A stretch of DNA of 64,000 bases, taken from positions 1 through 64,000 of the forward strand of contig NZ_VTYQ01000002.1 of NCBI RefSeq assembly GCF_013113835.1, in the 5' to 3' direction. Positions 20,236 to 28,881 of the stretch are shown piece after piece. Position 1 is the first letter of the stretch, and every line of letters starts with the position of its first letter. The position numbers and the translations under genes were made by a program. Under the pieces are notes generated by a model. That model ran no database searches. It had not been told where the DNA came from and saw nothing but the letters and a program-made list of their open reading frames with translations. Origin of the DNA: Vibrio sp. RE88 (GTDB taxonomy: Bacteria > Pseudomonadota > Gammaproteobacteria > Enterobacterales > Vibrionaceae).

Positions 20236-20586
20236 ATGGACTTTGAGCAAATGAGTGAGCAAGCTCTTTGGGACCTAGCCAATCCACTCATGGATAATTT
20301 AATGCAGGCATCGACGGAGATAAATCATGCGAAACATGTGCAGGATTTTACCCCGCGCTTGCGCGATATCGTAAAGCCCGATTATTTCGAGCGTGTTGTG
20401 AAACAGTATCAGTCACAAAAAGGCGTGTTCGCTGACCGAGAGCCGGTGGCACTGTTCAAGCGCCCTGACTCAGCCGCTTTCGTCTGGAAGCAAGGTTTCA
20501 GTCGAGTTGAAGGAGATTATGTCGCGGAAATGGTCTTGGTTTATCGTGAAGGGAAGATCATGGTGGATCATGTGATGGTGTTTTAA
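20236..20586 (+). CDS. Conserved hypothetical protein
   Basis: 116 residues from the ATG at 20236, preceded by AGAGG with a 5-bp gap; the longer frame from 20179 has no ribosome site. The protein is soluble, acidic and helical at the N-terminus (MDFEQMSEQALWDLANPLM) with beta strands toward the C-terminus (FVWKQGFSRVEGDYVAEMVL). It carries no signal peptide or catalytic motif that I recognise. Size and pattern could fit a small nuclear-transport-factor-2-like fold, but that is a guess. It is divergent from the ABC exporter operon. Confidence 0.7.
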   Translation: MDFEQMSEQALWDLANPLMDNLMQASTEINHAKHVQDFTPRLRDIVKPDYFERVVKQYQSQKGVFADREPVALFKRPDSAAFVWKQGFSRVEGDYVAEMVLVYREGKIMVDHVMVF

Positions 20587-20675
20587 CCGAACTCTGACGG
20601 CTATAGGCATTGTGGTCCCTCAGATAAGGCTTTAGAATTGCGCCTCCACTAACATAAGCGCATGTTTGAGGAACT

Positions 20676-20825
20676 ATGAACAATGCCCAAGCAATAGTGG
20701 CGCATCAGGCGAAGCACACGGTATCACCTAAGCGTGAAATTGTACTTCGCGAGATGTTGTCACTGGCAAAAATGGCATCAATGATTGCTGTCCCATTTTT
20801 GCTTATTACTCTGGCTTGGATCTAA
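20676..20825 (+). CDS. Small predicted membrane protein (49 aa)
   Basis: A 49-codon frame starting ATGAACAATGCC with GAGG 5 bp upstream. The N-terminal half is polar and basic (KHTVSPKREIVLREML) and the C-terminal part is a single hydrophobic helix (MASMIAVPFLLITLAWI) ending at the stop. A hairpin follows 5 bp later. The layout, polar basic start then a terminal membrane helix, is typical of small single-pass inner-membrane proteins with the N-terminus inside. No family is recognised. Confidence 0.6.
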   Translation: MNNAQAIVAHQAKHTVSPKREIVLREMLSLAKMASMIAVPFLLITLAWI

Positions 20826-20830
20826 ACCAG

Positions 20831-20855
20831 AGCACACAGCACAAGGATGTGTGCT
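20831..20855. terminator. Hairpin between the small gene and fumC
   Basis: AGCACACA and TGTGTGCT form a perfect 8-bp stem around a 9-nt loop. There is no long T run, so termination strength is uncertain. Confidence 0.5.
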
Positions 20856-20862
20856 ATCGGGT

Positions 20863-22263
20863 TTATTCTGCAACACCACCTTGAGTCAGCTTCGCCGGAT
20901 CTAGCAAACGCTCTAGCGTTGCGCGATCAAGGTCCGTTTCTTCTTCTGCCACGTCAATAATGGCACGTCCTTGTTTGTATGCCTTCTTAGCCACTTCAGC
21001 TGCTTTCAAATAGCCAATAACAGGGTTGAGCGCCGTCACCAGAATTGGGTTTTTAGCTAATGCGACTTGAAGGTTGTCTTCACGGACGTTGAAGGTCGCG
21101 ACCGCTTTGTCTGCCAGAGCCATTGCGCTGTTGGCCAACAATTCGATGCTTTCTAGTACATTGTGAGCGATCACAGGCAGCATGACGTTAAGCTGGAAGT
21201 TACCAGACTGACCGCCTACGGTGATGGTAGTGTCGTTGCCGATGACTTGTGCGGCTGCCATGGCTGCGGCCTCAGGGATCACTGGGTTTACTTTGCCAGG
21301 CATAATAGAAGAGCCTGGTTGTAGTCCTTGAAGTTCAATCTCACCCAAGCCAGCAAGCGGGCCTGAATTCATCCAGCGTAGATCGTTAGAAATTTTCATG
21401 ATGGCAACGGCAGCCGTTTTGAGCTGACCAGAAAGAGCGACCAAGGCATCCTGACTGCTTAGGTTGTAGAAGAAATTTTCGCTAGAGGTGAACTGTAGGC
21501 GTGTTGCCTGAGAGAGGTTATCAGCAAAGGCTTTAGCAAATCTTGGGTCAGCATTGATGCCAGTGCCCACAGCGGTCCCACCTTGGGCCAGAGCTTTAAC
21601 GCCAATCAAGCTTTGTTCAATCCCTTGTTTCGCTTGCTCAAGCTGGAACTGCCAGCCGCCAAGCTCTTGATCGAATGTGATTGGCATAGCGTCCATCAGG
21701 TGCGTTCTGCCTGTTTTCACAACATGGCCGATTTCATTGCGCTTACTCTTTAGCGTCTCAATAAAATGATTTAACGCTGGGATAAGCTGTTTTTCGGCAG
21801 TTAGGACTGCGCTGACCTGAATCGCTGTTGGGACGACGTCGTTACTGCTTTGACCCATGTTGACATGGTCGTTAGGGTTCACGTCACCGCCTAGAATATC
21901 ACTGGCTAAAGTTGCAATCACTTCATTAGCATTCATGTTCGAACTGGTGCCAGAGCCCGTTTGAAAAACGTCAATCGGGAAGTGTTCTAAGTGCTGACCA
22001 TCAATAATGGTTTGCGCTGCGTCGGCTATCGCATTCGCAATATCACCTTCCATCAGACCCAGTTGAGCATTCGTTAAAGCGGCTGTTTGCTTCACGTATG
22101 CCAGCGCCTGAATAAACGCGGTTGGCATCGTATGTTTGCTGAAATGAAAGTTGTCCACTGCGCGTTGTGTTTGTGCTTGATACAGAGCGTTCGCGGGTAC
22201 TTTCACTTCCCCCATGCTGTCTTTTTCAACACGGAATGTTTGCGGGGCAGAAGATTGAGTCAT
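20863..22263 (-). CDS. fumC: Class II fumarate hydratase (iron-independent)
   Basis: 466 residues, the usual length of FumC. It interconverts fumarate and malate in the TCA cycle in the cytoplasm as a homotetramer. Diagnostic segments are KDSMGEVKVP at the start, GSGTSSNMNANEV (about 100-112), TGRTHLMDA (about 186-194) and the signature loop GSSIMPGKVNP near 317-327. Class II enzymes need no iron-sulphur cluster. It follows a small gene by 17 bp, and a Fur-box-like sequence lies upstream of that gene, so the enzyme is probably induced when iron is scarce and replaces the iron-sulphur fumarase. Confidence 0.96.
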   Translation of the reverse strand: MTQSSAPQTFRVEKDSMGEVKVPANALYQAQTQRAVDNFHFSKHTMPTAFIQALAYVKQTAALTNAQLGLMEGDIANAIADAAQTIIDGQHLEHFPIDVFQTGSGTSSNMNANEVIATLASDILGGDVNPNDHVNMGQSSNDVVPTAIQVSAVLTAEKQLIPALNHFIETLKSKRNEIGHVVKTGRTHLMDAMPITFDQELGGWQFQLEQAKQGIEQSLIGVKALAQGGTAVGTGINADPRFAKAFADNLSQATRLQFTSSENFFYNLSSQDALVALSGQLKTAAVAIMKISNDLRWMNSGPLAGLGEIELQGLQPGSSIMPGKVNPVIPEAAAMAAAQVIGNDTTITVGGQSGNFQLNVMLPVIAHNVLESIELLANSAMALADKAVATFNVREDNLQVALAKNPILVTALNPVIGYLKAAEVAKKAYKQGRAIIDVAEEETDLDRATLERLLDPAKLTQGGVAE

Positions 22264-22280
22264 TGGTGATCCTTTTGAAT

Positions 22281-22661
22281 TTAATCGTGCGGCGCCTGGA
22301 TACGCTGCAATTGTTGTTGTAGGTTTAAAAACTTAATGTCGCCATCTTCCCACTGGTAGTAGTAGCGCTTTAAGCATAGTAGGGGAGTATGAATAGCGTC
22401 GAGGCAAACCCGTCGGAACGTACGACTTCTCACCGGATCCTGAATGGCTTCAATCAAATGAAAATAAACCTGACGTAGGTAAAGTTCACACAGCAGTGGG
22501 TTCTCATTCTCGGTACCTTGTTCATAGAACGAAGACAAGGTCATCGCCCAATGAATGTAATCGTGAATGATATCGGGCTCGAACCCACAGGGTGTGTAAC
22601 GTTCAACAAATCTGTCTTGTGCTTTAAAGAAAGCATTATAAAGCGGCTTCTGGCTATCCAT
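22281..22661 (-). CDS. Small protein upstream of fumC (FagA-like by position)
   Basis: 126 residues from the ATG at 22661 with GAGG 5 bp upstream; the longer frame to 22760 runs through the Fur box and is not credible. The protein is soluble and helical, rich in Tyr, His, Gln and Cys (four cysteines in PCGF, LLCEL, RVCLD and LLCLK). I do not recognise a domain. In Pseudomonas a Fur-controlled fagA gene precedes fumC and sodA in the same order; this gene has the same position, size class and control, but homology was not tested. Confidence 0.7.
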   Translation of the reverse strand: MDSQKPLYNAFFKAQDRFVERYTPCGFEPDIIHDYIHWAMTLSSFYEQGTENENPLLCELYLRQVYFHLIEAIQDPVRSRTFRRVCLDAIHTPLLCLKRYYYQWEDGDIKFLNLQQQLQRIQAPHD

Positions 22662-22680
22662 ACTGACCTCAAACTTTTTG

Positions 22681-22700
22681 TAATGATAATTATTATCGTT
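22681..22700. promoter_or_regulatory. Fur box
   Basis: TAATGATAATTATTATCGTT contains TGATAAT-T-ATTATCG, a 7-1-7 inverted repeat with one mismatch, very close to the Fur consensus GATAATGATAATCATTATC. It sits 20-39 bp before the start of the small gene preceding fumC, where it would overlap the promoter. Confidence 0.82.
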
Positions 22701-22806
22701 TTCAATAATCGAATCAACCCTGTTTGATGTATGGATGTCAGACAGTGCGCTGGCGCACAATCAGGTGCTGTTTTCTTCTGATAATGGCGGCGACTATTGA
22801 GGCGCT

Positions 22807-23289
22807 TCAAGATAAGAGCAGCGCTGTAAAGAATAAACCGACGCCATAGGCGGAGTGGGTGAACAGACTTAATGTTCTCGCCAGCCACGGCTTTGGCTTT
22901 TTGCTTGCAGCGATGCCAAACCCAAGGCAAGGCTGAATAATGAAGTAAGGGAAGGCTAGGGTTACCAGGCCAGTAAGCCAAGCTTTTGCAACCGTTGGAG
23001 AGGTAAGCCACGTTTCTCCAGCCCAATAAACATGTCCGATTGCGAATATCACCCCGATGAGATAGTGCAGCAGCCAGCCAAGGGCGTTTTCTCCCCAAAC
23101 CGATGGAGTGTTCATAATGGTCTGATGCATCCATTTCCCTTTTGGAATCCAAACTACCCACCTCGCCACTAATCCGTAGTTTAGAGGCGGAATGCCCAGA
23201 ATTCGTTTCTGTATGATTCCCCATAAGTCCATGATGATGGTTGCGCCGATTCCGATCAGAGTAGCCTGAAGCAAGATATGAGTTTCCAT
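22807..23289 (-). CDS. DUF2938 family integral membrane protein
   Basis: 160 residues from the ATG at 23289, with GAGG 8 bp upstream; the ATG at 23334 would lie in the promoter and is rejected. Four hydrophobic helices are visible (about 5-25, 68-90, 101-122, 140-158). The segments ATIIMDLWGIIQKRILG and GHVYWAGETW fit the DUF2938 family. The function is unknown. It is transcribed divergently from a MerR regulator and its promoter has the 19-bp spacer that MerR proteins activate by DNA distortion, so it is the likely target of that regulator. Confidence 0.8.
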   Translation of the reverse strand: METHILLQATLIGIGATIIMDLWGIIQKRILGIPPLNYGLVARWVVWIPKGKWMHQTIMNTPSVWGENALGWLLHYLIGVIFAIGHVYWAGETWLTSPTVAKAWLTGLVTLAFPYFIIQPCLGFGIAASKKPKPWLARTLSLFTHSAYGVGLFFTALLLS

Positions 23290-23336
23290 TTGAATATCCT
23301 CGTTGTAATCGCTGATGGTTTTGATAGATTGCAACT

Positions 23337-23367
23337 AGGCTACAACTTGAAGTCGACTTTAAGTCAA
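23337..23367 (-). promoter_or_regulatory. MerR-type promoter/operator of the DUF2938 gene
   Basis: On the minus strand TTGACT (23367-23362) and TAGCCT (23342-23337) are separated by exactly 19 bp. The spacer carries the near-perfect palindrome ACTTGAAGTCGACTTTAAGT (23345-23364). An overlong spacer with a central dyad is the hallmark of promoters activated by MerR-family proteins. Confidence 0.8.
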
Positions 23368-23378
23368 GGATGATTACC

Positions 23379-23765
23379 ATGGATATCGCAGATGTGTCTC
23401 GTCGGTCTGGGCTCAAGCCTTCTACACTCAGGTACTATGAGAAACTTGGTCTGATTCGTTCAATTGGCCGGAATGGCTTACGAAGACAATATGCCCCAAG
23501 CGTACTGAACAAGCTCAATATCATCTGTCTGGGTCGCTTAGCAGGCTTATCGCTTGTTGAGATATCAGCCATGTTTGATGACAAGGATGAACTGGCGATA
23601 GACAGGGCTCTACTCACGAAGAAAACGCATGAAATCGATGCTCAGATTAAAAGACTGCAAGCGGTGCGGGATAGTCTCAACCACGTTGCAAATTGTCCGG
23701 AACCGTCACATCTGGACTGCCCTTCATTTCAGAAAATGATGAAGTCGGTGAAACATTACCTGTGA
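23379..23765 (+). CDS. MerR-family transcriptional regulator
   Basis: 128 residues from the ATG at 23379 (MDIADVSRRSG), which has AAGG 9 bp upstream; the ATG at 23370 would abut that site. The MerR winged helix spans about 1-70 (GLKPSTLRYYEKLGLI) and the coiled-coil dimerisation helix about 75-110. The C-terminus has two cysteines in NCPEPSHLDCPSF, which could bind a metal or act in redox sensing. It is divergent from the DUF2938 gene, with the shared palindrome starting 15 bp upstream of this start, so autoregulation is likely. The effector is unknown. Confidence 0.86.
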   Translation: MDIADVSRRSGLKPSTLRYYEKLGLIRSIGRNGLRRQYAPSVLNKLNIICLGRLAGLSLVEISAMFDDKDELAIDRALLTKKTHEIDAQIKRLQAVRDSLNHVANCPEPSHLDCPSFQKMMKSVKHYL

Positions 23766-23880
23766 CGGTTAACGTCATCTTGGCTTGTATAACGGGCTTA
23801 TCAGTCAGCAGATTGCCATAGATAGGCTTACACTAAACACTAGGTCAACAGACCCTAATTAGAACCAATAAGGTCGCACT

Positions 23881-24828
23881 TTGCTAACGGACAAAAGACT
23901 CACATTTGCCACCGCCAATTTGTTCAATTTCATCGAACCACCCGGTGCATTTTATGACTTTGAAAATATCTATGACGCTGACGCGTGGGAAGCCAAATGC
24001 CAATGGACAAGAAATGCCATTCAGAGCCTCGATGCAGACATTATTGGAGTTCAGGAAGTATTTAGTCTCGATGCTGCCCGCCAGTTATTCGAAGAGATGG
24101 GGTACTCGTATTTTGCCAGCGTGGATAGCCCGAACATAGAAAGTGATTACATCTATTCTCATCCCGTTGTGGCTCTGGCTTCTAAATACCCGATCTCGCA
24201 TGTTGAAGCGGTCACGTTACCTGCATCATCGCTAGCAGGCTATTCAATCCCGCTGCCAGAGTTTAGCCGTCAGCCCGTCTTTGCTGTGGTAGAAGTACCA
24301 GATATTGGTGAAGTCGCTGTTTATGTTAGCCACCTCAAATCTCAGAGAGCCACCGAAGCGATAGAAGAAGGTGAAGGACACCCGCTGGTGGGTCAATGGC
24401 TTTCAAGTCAGCAAAGAGGATGGGAGGCGGTGATGCTGAGATTAGCGATGGAACAACAATACGCGAAGCACCCGATTCCGACTGTTCTGATGGGGGACAT
24501 GAATCAGCCGATCAGCAGTGACATCACAGGTTTACTGACCAAAGTTATCGAAGGCGAATCTGGCCTTATGCTGCGAGACAGCTGGGACATTTTCGCTTTA
24601 AAACAGCCAGAGATAGAGCGTCCGCCCACACACTATCATTTTGCGAAAGGCAACGTGCTTGACTACATCTTACTGTCGCAGGAGTTTCAGCCCGACTCGC
24701 AGTACTCAATGGCCGATGTGACGTCCTATTCGACGCTCGATGCTCACCTGATCAACCCAAATTTTGAACGGGACAAGCAGGCGAGTGACCACGCGTTTGT
24801 CTCGGTGACAGTTAGGTTTGTGCTGTGA
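23881..24828 (+). CDS. Endonuclease/exonuclease/phosphatase-family protein
   Basis: 315 residues from a TTG start at 23881, with AAGG 7 bp upstream and no better start inside. It has no signal peptide, so it is probably cytoplasmic. EEP motifs in order: TFATANLFNF (about 8-17), ADIIGVQEVF with the metal glutamate (about 53-62), AVYVSHLKSQ with the catalytic His (about 145-154), VLMGDMNQP with Asp-Asn (about 203-211), and the closing SDHAFV near 305. The likely reaction is hydrolysis of a phosphodiester or phosphomonoester. The natural substrate is not evident from the neighbours. Confidence 0.86.
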   Translation: MLTDKRLTFATANLFNFIEPPGAFYDFENIYDADAWEAKCQWTRNAIQSLDADIIGVQEVFSLDAARQLFEEMGYSYFASVDSPNIESDYIYSHPVVALASKYPISHVEAVTLPASSLAGYSIPLPEFSRQPVFAVVEVPDIGEVAVYVSHLKSQRATEAIEEGEGHPLVGQWLSSQQRGWEAVMLRLAMEQQYAKHPIPTVLMGDMNQPISSDITGLLTKVIEGESGLMLRDSWDIFALKQPEIERPPTHYHFAKGNVLDYILLSQEFQPDSQYSMADVTSYSTLDAHLINPNFERDKQASDHAFVSVTVRFVL

Positions 24829-24900
24829 TGTGTTCGACACCAATTGCTAGCTAGCCATCGAATTGAAGTGAACGGCAGTGTTTTCAAACGTGCATAAAAA

Positions 24901-24927
24901 ATCCCCTCGCAAAAATGCAGAGGGGAT
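24901..24927. terminator. Rho-independent terminator (bidirectional)
   Basis: ATCCCCTC and GAGGGGAT form an 8-bp stem with an 11-nt A-rich loop between the convergent nuclease-like gene and trhO. The minus-strand side is followed by a T run (complement of TAAAAA). Confidence 0.85.
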
Positions 24928-24948
24928 TGAATTCAGAACGAGTAAGAG

Positions 24949-25929
24949 TTACTTAGATTTTCTTTGCTGTTCTTTACGGGCAATCTTTTCTTTTCGACGT
25001 TGAGCAATCACCTGGTCAGCTTCGCCTCCAACGTGCGTTTCGCCGCGTTTATTAGCGAGTTGAACTTGCTTTTCACGCTCACGGAAGCGTGCTTTTTGCT
25101 CATCTGTATGCTTGTCGATACATTTAGGACAGCTAACGCCTTTTTCAAACGCTTCAGACTCCATGTCTTCCTGAGTAATCGGCAAACGACACGCATTACA
25201 CATCTCGTAGCCACTTTTCTCCAGCTGGTGGTTTACCGCGACACGGCCATCGAATACGTAGCAATCGCCTTCCCACATGCTTTGTTCTTCAGGCACTTCT
25301 TCAAGATACTTCAGGATGCCGCCTTCTAGGTGGTACACCTCTTCGAAGCCTTTTTCCTTCATGTAAGCAGTAGACTTCTCACAACGAATACCACCCGTAC
25401 AGAACATAGCGACTTTCTTGTGCTTTTCTGGATCCATGTTTTCAGCGACGTACTCAGGGAAGTCACGGAAAGTATCTGTTTTCGGGTTAACCGCATTTTT
25501 GAACGTACCAATTTCGATTTCGTAGTCATTACGAGTATCGACAACGAAAACTTCTGGATCTGAGATCAGCTCATTCCACTCGTCTGGCTTCACGTAAGTA
25601 CCAACGACATGGCGAGGATCGATGCCTTCTACACCGAGAGTCACAATCTCTTTTTTCAGCTTAACCTTGGTACGATTAAATGGTTGGTTTGCGTCGAATG
25701 ACTCTTTATAAACGATATCCGCAAGGCGAGAATCCTGCTTGAACCAGGCGAGAAGAGTGTCGATACCTTCACGGCTAGAAGCGACCGTACCATTGATGCC
25801 TTCGTTAGCCAGCAAGAGCGTGCCACGGATTTCATGTTGTTCCATCAGCGCTTTTAGCGGCTCACGAAGTTCCACATAATCTTCAAGACGCACAAACTTA
25901 TAGAGTGCGCATACTACGTAATCTGTCAT
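24949..25929 (-). CDS. trhO: tRNA uridine-34 hydroxylase TrhO (YceA), rhodanese-like
   Basis: 326 residues. It catalyses oxygen-dependent 5-hydroxylation of uridine at the tRNA wobble position, leading to ho5U/cmo5U. The N-terminal acylphosphatase-like domain (about 1-95, with [15 protein letters not shown]) is followed by a rhodanese domain with catalytic Cys177 in [13 protein letters not shown]-terminal zinc-like cluster (CNACRLPI and CPKCIDK) and a basic Lys/Arg tail come last, as in the E. coli protein. Single gene; the upstream region is ordinary. Confidence 0.94.
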   Translation of the reverse strand: MTDYVVCALYKFVRLEDYVELREPLKALMEQHEIRGTLLLANEGINGTVASSREGIDTLLAWFKQDSRLADIVYKESFDANQPFNRTKVKLKKEIVTLGVEGIDPRHVVGTYVKPDEWNELISDPEVFVVDTRNDYEIEIGTFKNAVNPKTDTFRDFPEYVAENMDPEKHKKVAMFCTGGIRCEKSTAYMKEKGFEEVYHLEGGILKYLEEVPEEQSMWEGDCYVFDGRVAVNHQLEKSGYEMCNACRLPITQEDMESEAFEKGVSCPKCIDKHTDEQKARFREREKQVQLANKRGETHVGGEADQVIAQRRKEKIARKEQQRKSK

Positions 25930-26144
25930 GTTTTTTCCTTTTAGCGAACTGGAGCGTAAATCCAGAGCTTTGTGTTAAATCGGGCGAAGTATAGCGGAGA
26001 GCGCTGGCGACAAATACAGACAGTTTTTAGGGTTAAATACTCGACGCTTACACCGTTTATACCGAATGAGTCTCTAGCCGGCTGAAACCCTTGCATTACG
26101 TAGACACGAAGTACCACTGCTATGCGTGATGCTTTTGTTGGGGG

Positions 26145-26708
26145 TTAAGGTCTTACTTCGATCGTCTTTAGCACTTTTGCAGGGTTGCCACCGATGACGA
26201 CATTGTCTGAGAAACTTTTCGTCACGACTGAGCCTGAAGCAACGACAACGTTATCGCCCAAGGTTACTCCGGGGTTAATTGTGGCATGGCCGCCTATCCA
26301 GCAATTGTCACCTATTGATATTGGCTTCGCGGACTCCACTCCTGAAATTCTTTCATAAGGGTCAATTGGGTGACACGCGGTGTAGATGCCAACTTGTGGT
26401 CCAATGAAGCAGTTATTACCAATCCTGACTTCGGCGCAATCGAGAATCACGCAATGAAAGTTAGCGTAGAAGTTAGCACCGACATGGATGTTCTTGCCGT
26501 AATCACAGTTAAAGCTAGGCTCTATCTTGATATCTCCTTGGATGGTGCCAAACAGCTTGTTTAAGATCTCTGCGCGTGTGTCTTCCTGATCTCTCGTTGT
26601 TTGGTTGTACTCGGCTGTTAGTGCTCTTGCTTGTGAGCGCATGTCACGAAGCTCAGGCGTGCTTGGGTCATAAGGTTTACCCGAAATCATTTTGGTTAAT
26701 TCGTCCAA
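26145..26708 (-). CDS. maa: Maltose/galactoside O-acetyltransferase (left-handed beta-helix)
   Basis: 187 residues. The N-terminal MISGKPYDPSTPELRDMRSQAR segment and the hexapeptide-repeat body (CDYGKNIHVGANFYANF, IGNNCFIGPQVGIYTACHPIDP, GDNCWIGGHATINPGV) match the Maa/LacA family almost motif for motif. Catalytic His is in the TACHPID motif (about residue 114). It acetylates sugars with acetyl-CoA as a trimer in the cytoplasm. The following VOC-like gene lies 58 bp upstream in the same direction and the two may be co-transcribed. The preferred sugar is uncertain. Confidence 0.88.
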   Translation of the reverse strand: MDELTKMISGKPYDPSTPELRDMRSQARALTAEYNQTTRDQEDTRAEILNKLFGTIQGDIKIEPSFNCDYGKNIHVGANFYANFHCVILDCAEVRIGNNCFIGPQVGIYTACHPIDPYERISGVESAKPISIGDNCWIGGHATINPGVTLGDNVVVASGSVVTKSFSDNVVIGGNPAKVLKTIEVRP

Positions 26709-26766
26709 TGTGTAATCCTCTTAATGGATGATGTATTTGTTGTCATGTTTGAAGATAAAGGTTTAT

Positions 26767-27156
26767 CTAAACCGTTAGCTCAATTCGGTTTCCGTCCGGG
26801 TCAAAGAAGCAACTTTCGTAGTAGCCGTCCCCCGTTGTTCTTGGGCTGCTGAGGATCTCGTAACCATCTGCAACTAAACGTTGAGTCAATTGATCTACTG
26901 CCTGTTCTGAACCAAGTGAAATGGCAATATGGATAAAACCAGTGAACTGGTCATAAAGGTCATCTTTTGACTCTGGAATGCTGTCCATTTGCATCAGTTC
27001 TAGGCGGCAACCACTGCTAAAAGATAGGAAGTAAGAAGAGAAGCTCTTTTCACTGTTATGGTATTTTTGATTGGGCGTCGCGTTGAAATACTTGATGTAG
27101 AAATCTTTTAGTAACTCTAGCTGTTTGGTCCAGAGCGCAACGTGCTCAATTTTCAT
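26767..27156 (-). CDS. VOC-family protein (glyoxalase-like)
   Basis: 129 residues, one glyoxalase-fold protein. Metal-ligand positions are recognisable: His in KIEHVALW (about residue 5), Glu in SSGCRLELM (about 54), His in GFIHIAI (about 74) and Glu in DPDGNRIELT (about 126). This complete H-E-H-E set suggests a metal enzyme such as a lactoylglutathione lyase relative rather than only a binding protein. It is in the same direction as maa. Confidence 0.84.
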   Translation of the reverse strand: MKIEHVALWTKQLELLKDFYIKYFNATPNQKYHNSEKSFSSYFLSFSSGCRLELMQMDSIPESKDDLYDQFTGFIHIAISLGSEQAVDQLTQRLVADGYEILSSPRTTGDGYYESCFFDPDGNRIELTV

Positions 27157-27393
27157 AATTGCATCTCAGTCGGTGTGTTTGATAGGAAATGCTAATCGTG
27201 AGCTAGGAAGGAAAAAAGAGATGATTTCTATCGGTGATTTTTCCTCATTGTTGACGATATTGATTGGGAAAAAGCGAGATGTGGCTATGGATTCGTGACA
27301 CTTAACTCTGGCGGAGTTGTAGTGCAAGAAAAGAGGATGTGATTGCCGACGGCGTTTTCCTAATTAGTGGATCTTGTTGGGGCGGTGGAATGA
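27157..27393. other. Intergenic region between VOC gene and yghU
   Basis: No convincing reading frame. It should contain the promoter of the VOC-maa pair. I see nothing else. Confidence 0.4.
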
Positions 27394-27428
27394 AATAAAT
27401 CCTCTCATTTTGAGTGAGAGGATTTATT
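27394..27428. terminator. Rho-independent terminator of yghU
   Basis: A 14-bp perfect stem, AATAAATCCTCTCA / TGAGAGGATTTATT, with a 7-nt loop. The A/T-rich base gives T-rich tails in both directions. Confidence 0.88.
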
Positions 27429-27443
27429 GTTGTGCTTTATGGC

Positions 27444-28301
27444 TTAAGGTTTGAGCTTAAGTACCTTATCGATATCTTCAGCGCTGTGGCGTTCTGGAAC
27501 TTGTTCCCACTCTTCGCCCCATGCGCGGTTGACGATACGACCACGCTGGACTGCTTGGCGAGCTTCAATGGCTTCAGCCCAACGCTTAAGGTGTTTATAA
27601 CTATCGACATCTAAGAACTCACCTGCATCATAGGCATTTCCTAACACTAAGTTTCCGTACCAAGGCCAGATAGCGATGTCTGCAATGCTGTACTCTTCAC
27701 CCGTGATAAAGGTATTGTTTGCCAGCTGTTTGTCCAACACATCCAGTTGACGTTTCGCCTCCATTGAGAAGCGATTGATTGGGTATTCAAACTTCTCTGG
27801 CGCGTAGGCGTAGAAATGTCCAAAACCACCACCTAGGTACGGCGCAGAGCCCTGAAGCCAGAACAGCCAGTTCATGACCTCTGTTTTCGCCGCGACATCT
27901 GTTGGTAGGAAATGGCCGAATTTCTCGGCGAGGTAAAGCAGAATATTACCTGATTCGAATACATTGATTGGTGTGTCACCTGAGCGGTCAACCAACGCTG
28001 GGATCTTGGAGTTTGGGTTCACCTCGACAAAGCCAGAACCAAACTGATCACCGTCGCCAATTTTTATCAAATAAGCATCATATTCAGCTTCACTGACACC
28101 AAGCGCGAGAAGTTCCTCAAGCATAATCGTGACTTTCTGGCCATTTGGTGTGCCCATTGAATGAAGCTGGATTGGGTGTGAGCCCACAGGGAGCGCCTGC
28201 TCATGACGGGCGCCTGAGTCTGGTCGGTTAATGCTGGCCCACTGGCCGCCATTTTCATCTTCCATCTTCCAAACTTTTGGTGGTACGTATTGGTTAGTCA
28301 T
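27444..28301 (-). CDS. yghU: Glutathione-dependent disulfide-bond oxidoreductase YghU (GST family)
   Basis: 285 residues, matching YghU length. It starts MTNQYVPPKVWKMEDENGG, the family-specific N-terminal extension, followed by a thioredoxin-like domain (HSMGTPNGQKVTIMLEEL, about 47-64) with Thr/Asn in place of a catalytic cysteine and a helical GST C-domain (about 135-275). Nu-class GSTs of this type bind two glutathiones and reduce disulphides or organic peroxides. Single gene with its own terminator. Confidence 0.93.
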   Translation of the reverse strand: MTNQYVPPKVWKMEDENGGQWASINRPDSGARHEQALPVGSHPIQLHSMGTPNGQKVTIMLEELLALGVSEAEYDAYLIKIGDGDQFGSGFVEVNPNSKIPALVDRSGDTPINVFESGNILLYLAEKFGHFLPTDVAAKTEVMNWLFWLQGSAPYLGGGFGHFYAYAPEKFEYPINRFSMEAKRQLDVLDKQLANNTFITGEEYSIADIAIWPWYGNLVLGNAYDAGEFLDVDSYKHLKRWAEAIEARQAVQRGRIVNRAWGEEWEQVPERHSAEDIDKVLKLKP

Positions 28302-28881
28302 TGTTATTCCTTATCCAAAATTGATATCCGGCACTTCCTTATCTTGGGACAGATTCGAAAAGATAAAAGCCCCAACGGGTATTCTCATTAGAACCAAAGG
28401 TTCTGAAAAATTGTTTCTGGGTATAAGAATAACCTAGAGAGTCACCTCCTTATCGCAAAAATATGTTGAACGGACTCGAGTGAATATGTTGTCCAAAAAA
28501 GCCAATGCTACTCTGGCTCGAGTAGCAGGAAGACGTTTCGATGTATACCAAGCTGTCCCGTCAATTAAGCGCAGCTATGCAATCAAACGTTTAGTCGGGA
28601 TGCTTACTTTCATCCGGTGGTTTGTGCACTAATTGATTGAAAAACAGGCGCCTAAATCACTATCCCTACCAAGATGTAACATGAACTCCTTGTTGCTTTA
28701 TATCGCATTTTGATCTGTATACACCTTGATCTTGGTGGGTGTTGTTGTTTATTTGTTATTAATTTTACGTTTCATTAACCATTTTGGCTGTAATTGAGTG
28801 TTTTGTCATCGGGTTTGTTGCTTTGGTTCACAAAAGAGTGTGTCATTAAATTACAAAAATAAGAGTGAGATCGTGGTCACT
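28302..28881. other. Intergenic region upstream of the nan-like operon
   Basis: About 580 bp. A 48-codon frame at 28486-28632 encodes a very basic peptide beginning MLSKKANATLARVAGRRF but has no ribosome site, so I do not call it a gene. The part 28700-28870 is AT-rich and should hold the promoter-distal leader of the operon. No mobile-element remnant is recognised. Confidence 0.4.

Noticed and set aside
22541..23416. Long open frame of 291 codons on the minus strand
   Set aside because: It overlaps the DUF2938 gene, the Fur box and the start of the fumC-upstream gene in another frame; its composition is random-like and it crosses two promoters.
28486..28632. 48-codon basic ORF upstream of the nan-like operon
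   Set aside because: No ribosome site, no recognisable family and arginine/lysine-rich composition without structure; kept only as a note in the intergenic entry.
28820..28845. Possible CRP site around TTGTTGCTTTGGTTCACA
   Set aside because: Only the TCACA half matches; the left half differs from TGTGA and the spacing is one base too long.
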